Below, in pieces: positions 23,343-24,152 of a stretch of 24,152 nt of DNA. The notes beneath the pieces were generated by a model. That model was not told the origin of the DNA, ran no database searches, and saw only the letters and a list, made by a program, of their open reading frames with translations. The stretch lies in the NCBI GenBank assembly GCA_905206345.1, contig CAJLGW010000019.1, forward strand, positions 1 through 24,152, read 5' to 3'. The first letter of the stretch is position 1, and each line of letters starts with the position of its first letter. The position numbers and the translations under genes were made by a program. This DNA comes from an uncultured Sutterella sp. Its GTDB lineage: Bacteria > Pseudomonadota > Gammaproteobacteria > Burkholderiales > Burkholderiaceae_F.

Positions 23343-23999
23343 TTAAGCGCCTAACATGAATGCGCGAATGCCGGAACCGATGAACTGAATACCGATACAA
23401 ATCAGCAAAAAGCCCATGCACTTACTAAGAATAATCGTGCCGGAAGGGCCTAATTTTTTAGCGCAAAAATCAGCCGATCGCATCACGGCCCAACAAACCA
23501 TTGAACAGAAAATGATAGCCAGCGTCATCATGAAGAACGTCCCAGCTTGATCTTGCCAGCTAGGAAACTCCGCAATTTCCGTTGAGAACCCGATAATCAC
23601 GGCCATAGTCCCCGGGCCAGCAATCATAGGCATGGCGATGGGGAAGAAGGCGTAGTCTTCACGATTGCGTCGAACTAGCGGAGCTTGATTGGGCGAGGCT
23701 GTTTGTTGACCAAAGAGCATTTGATAGCCGATCACAGCAACGACTAAACCGCCTGCAATACGAAGTGCACCATACGAGATCCCGAAAAACGCCAACAAGA
23801 GGTTACCAGCCAAAAGGCTGATAAACATAATGATGGCTGCATAGATGGCAGCCCATAATGCTTGAGACTTGCGTTGTGCATCATCCATGCCTTGCGTGAG
23901 GCTGATAAAGAGCGGAATTTTAGACGGAGGATTGCAGATAACAAGCAAACTCACCAAGCCGCCTAAAAAGTATTGAAGGTGAAAAATCTCTAAAGACAT
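23343..23999 (-). CDS. MarC/YhgN-family integral membrane protein (paralogue 2)
   Basis: This is a 218-residue six-helix MarC-family protein. Shared marks with the gene at 4739 include the N-terminal VICNPPSKIPLFISLT, FFGISYGALRIAGGLVV, and FFPIAMPMIAGPGTMAVIIG opening the second half. The two proteins have identical length but clearly diverged sequences, so they are old paralogues. The frame extends to a GTG at 24032, but the ATG at 23999 has a GAGAG purine run four bases upstream and fits the family start. Molecular function is unsettled. It is a single gene, convergent with glmS; an inverted repeat includes its ribosome-binding site. Confidence 0.88.
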   Translation of the reverse strand: MSLEIFHLQYFLGGLVSLLVICNPPSKIPLFISLTQGMDDAQRKSQALWAAIYAAIIMFISLLAGNLLLAFFGISYGALRIAGGLVVAVIGYQMLFGQQTASPNQAPLVRRNREDYAFFPIAMPMIAGPGTMAVIIGFSTEIAEFPSWQDQAGTFFMMTLAIIFCSMVCWAVMRSADFCAKKLGPSGTIILSKCMGFLLICIGIQFIGSGIRAFMLGA

Positions 24000-24000
24000 T

Positions 24001-24055
24001 TTTCTCTCAAAATCGGTACATGAAAACTTCACATTGTTCTCTTTTGTGAGAGAAA
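24001..24055 (-). promoter_or_regulatory. Inverted repeat covering the ribosome-binding site of the second MarC gene
   Basis: TTTCTCTCA (24001-24009) and TGAGAGAAA (24047-24055) are perfect nine-base inverted repeats 37 bases apart. Read on the - strand, the inner arm is the purine run just before the MarC start codon, so the upstream arm could mask it. A candidate promoter TTGACC-17-AACAAT on the - strand overlaps the outer arm, so the repeat could instead be an operator. A smaller palindrome ATAGGG/CCCTAT lies at 24062-24078. Confidence 0.4.
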
Positions 24056-24120
24056 GGTCAAATAGGGGTAAACCCTATATGAGAGTTACAAATATTAATA
24101 GGGGATTTCTAAAAAATCCT

Positions 24121-24152
24121 AAAAAAGCTCGTTGCGAGCCAGTTTTTTTTTT
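24121..24152. terminator. Bidirectional terminator at the right edge
   Basis: GCTCG (24127-24131) pairs with CGAGC (24135-24139) around TTG. An A tract lies directly on the left and a T tract two or three bases after on the right. On the - strand six Ts follow the stem at once, so it probably ends a - strand gene to the right of the window; the + strand reading is also possible. The window ends inside the T tract. Confidence 0.6.

Overview
The window looks like a low-to-moderate GC chromosome segment of a betaproteobacterium of the order Burkholderiales. A gut-type, Sutterellaceae-like lineage is my best guess, with moderate confidence. Three things point this way: the order mnmE-mnmG-rsmG-parA-parB-atpIBEFHAGDC, the DUF971-ubiE-Tim44 run, and the betaproteobacterial form of AtpE, whose C-terminal end reads FAFANPF. 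Nearly all genes lie on the + strand. No insertion sequence, phage gene or CRISPR array was seen, and every core gene is intact.

Layout. 1-520: a terminator from a gene to the left, then a small unrecognised membrane protein on the - strand. 526-4521: mnmE, mnmG and rsmG (tRNA U34 and 16S rRNA modification). 4522-7093: a terminator, a MarC-family membrane protein, and parA-parB. Three parS-like ParB sites lie at 1930, 3506 and 4634; the last is built into the rsmG terminator stem. 7132-14253: the complete nine-gene F1Fo ATP synthase operon, with a strong sigma-70 promoter, a U-rich leader before atpE, hairpins in the atpE-atpF and atpD-atpC gaps, and a clean terminator. 14408-15141: a universal stress protein and, convergent to it, a DUF167/YggU protein.

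15142-15533 is the only gene-free gap over 300 bases. It is AT-rich and carries two tandem pairs of DnaA-box-like 9-mers with the same 12-base register, plus a match to the E. coli oriC 13-mer, just upstream of priA. It resembles a replication origin or a DnaA-controlled region. Gene orientation and base skew, however, do not flip here, which argues against it being the main origin. 15534-19994: priA, tRNA-Arg(CCG), a DUF971 gene, ubiE and a Tim44-like membrane protein. 20060-23268: glmU-glmS (UDP-GlcNAc synthesis). 23343-23999: a second MarC-family gene on the - strand, convergent with glmS.

Together the genes cover RNA modification, chromosome segregation, replication restart, respiratory energy conversion (ATP synthase, quinone methylation) and cell-wall precursor supply: a typical origin-proximal housekeeping block. 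The most interesting non-coding signals are the parS/terminator overlap, the paired DnaA boxes before priA, and the hairpins that punctuate the atp operon.
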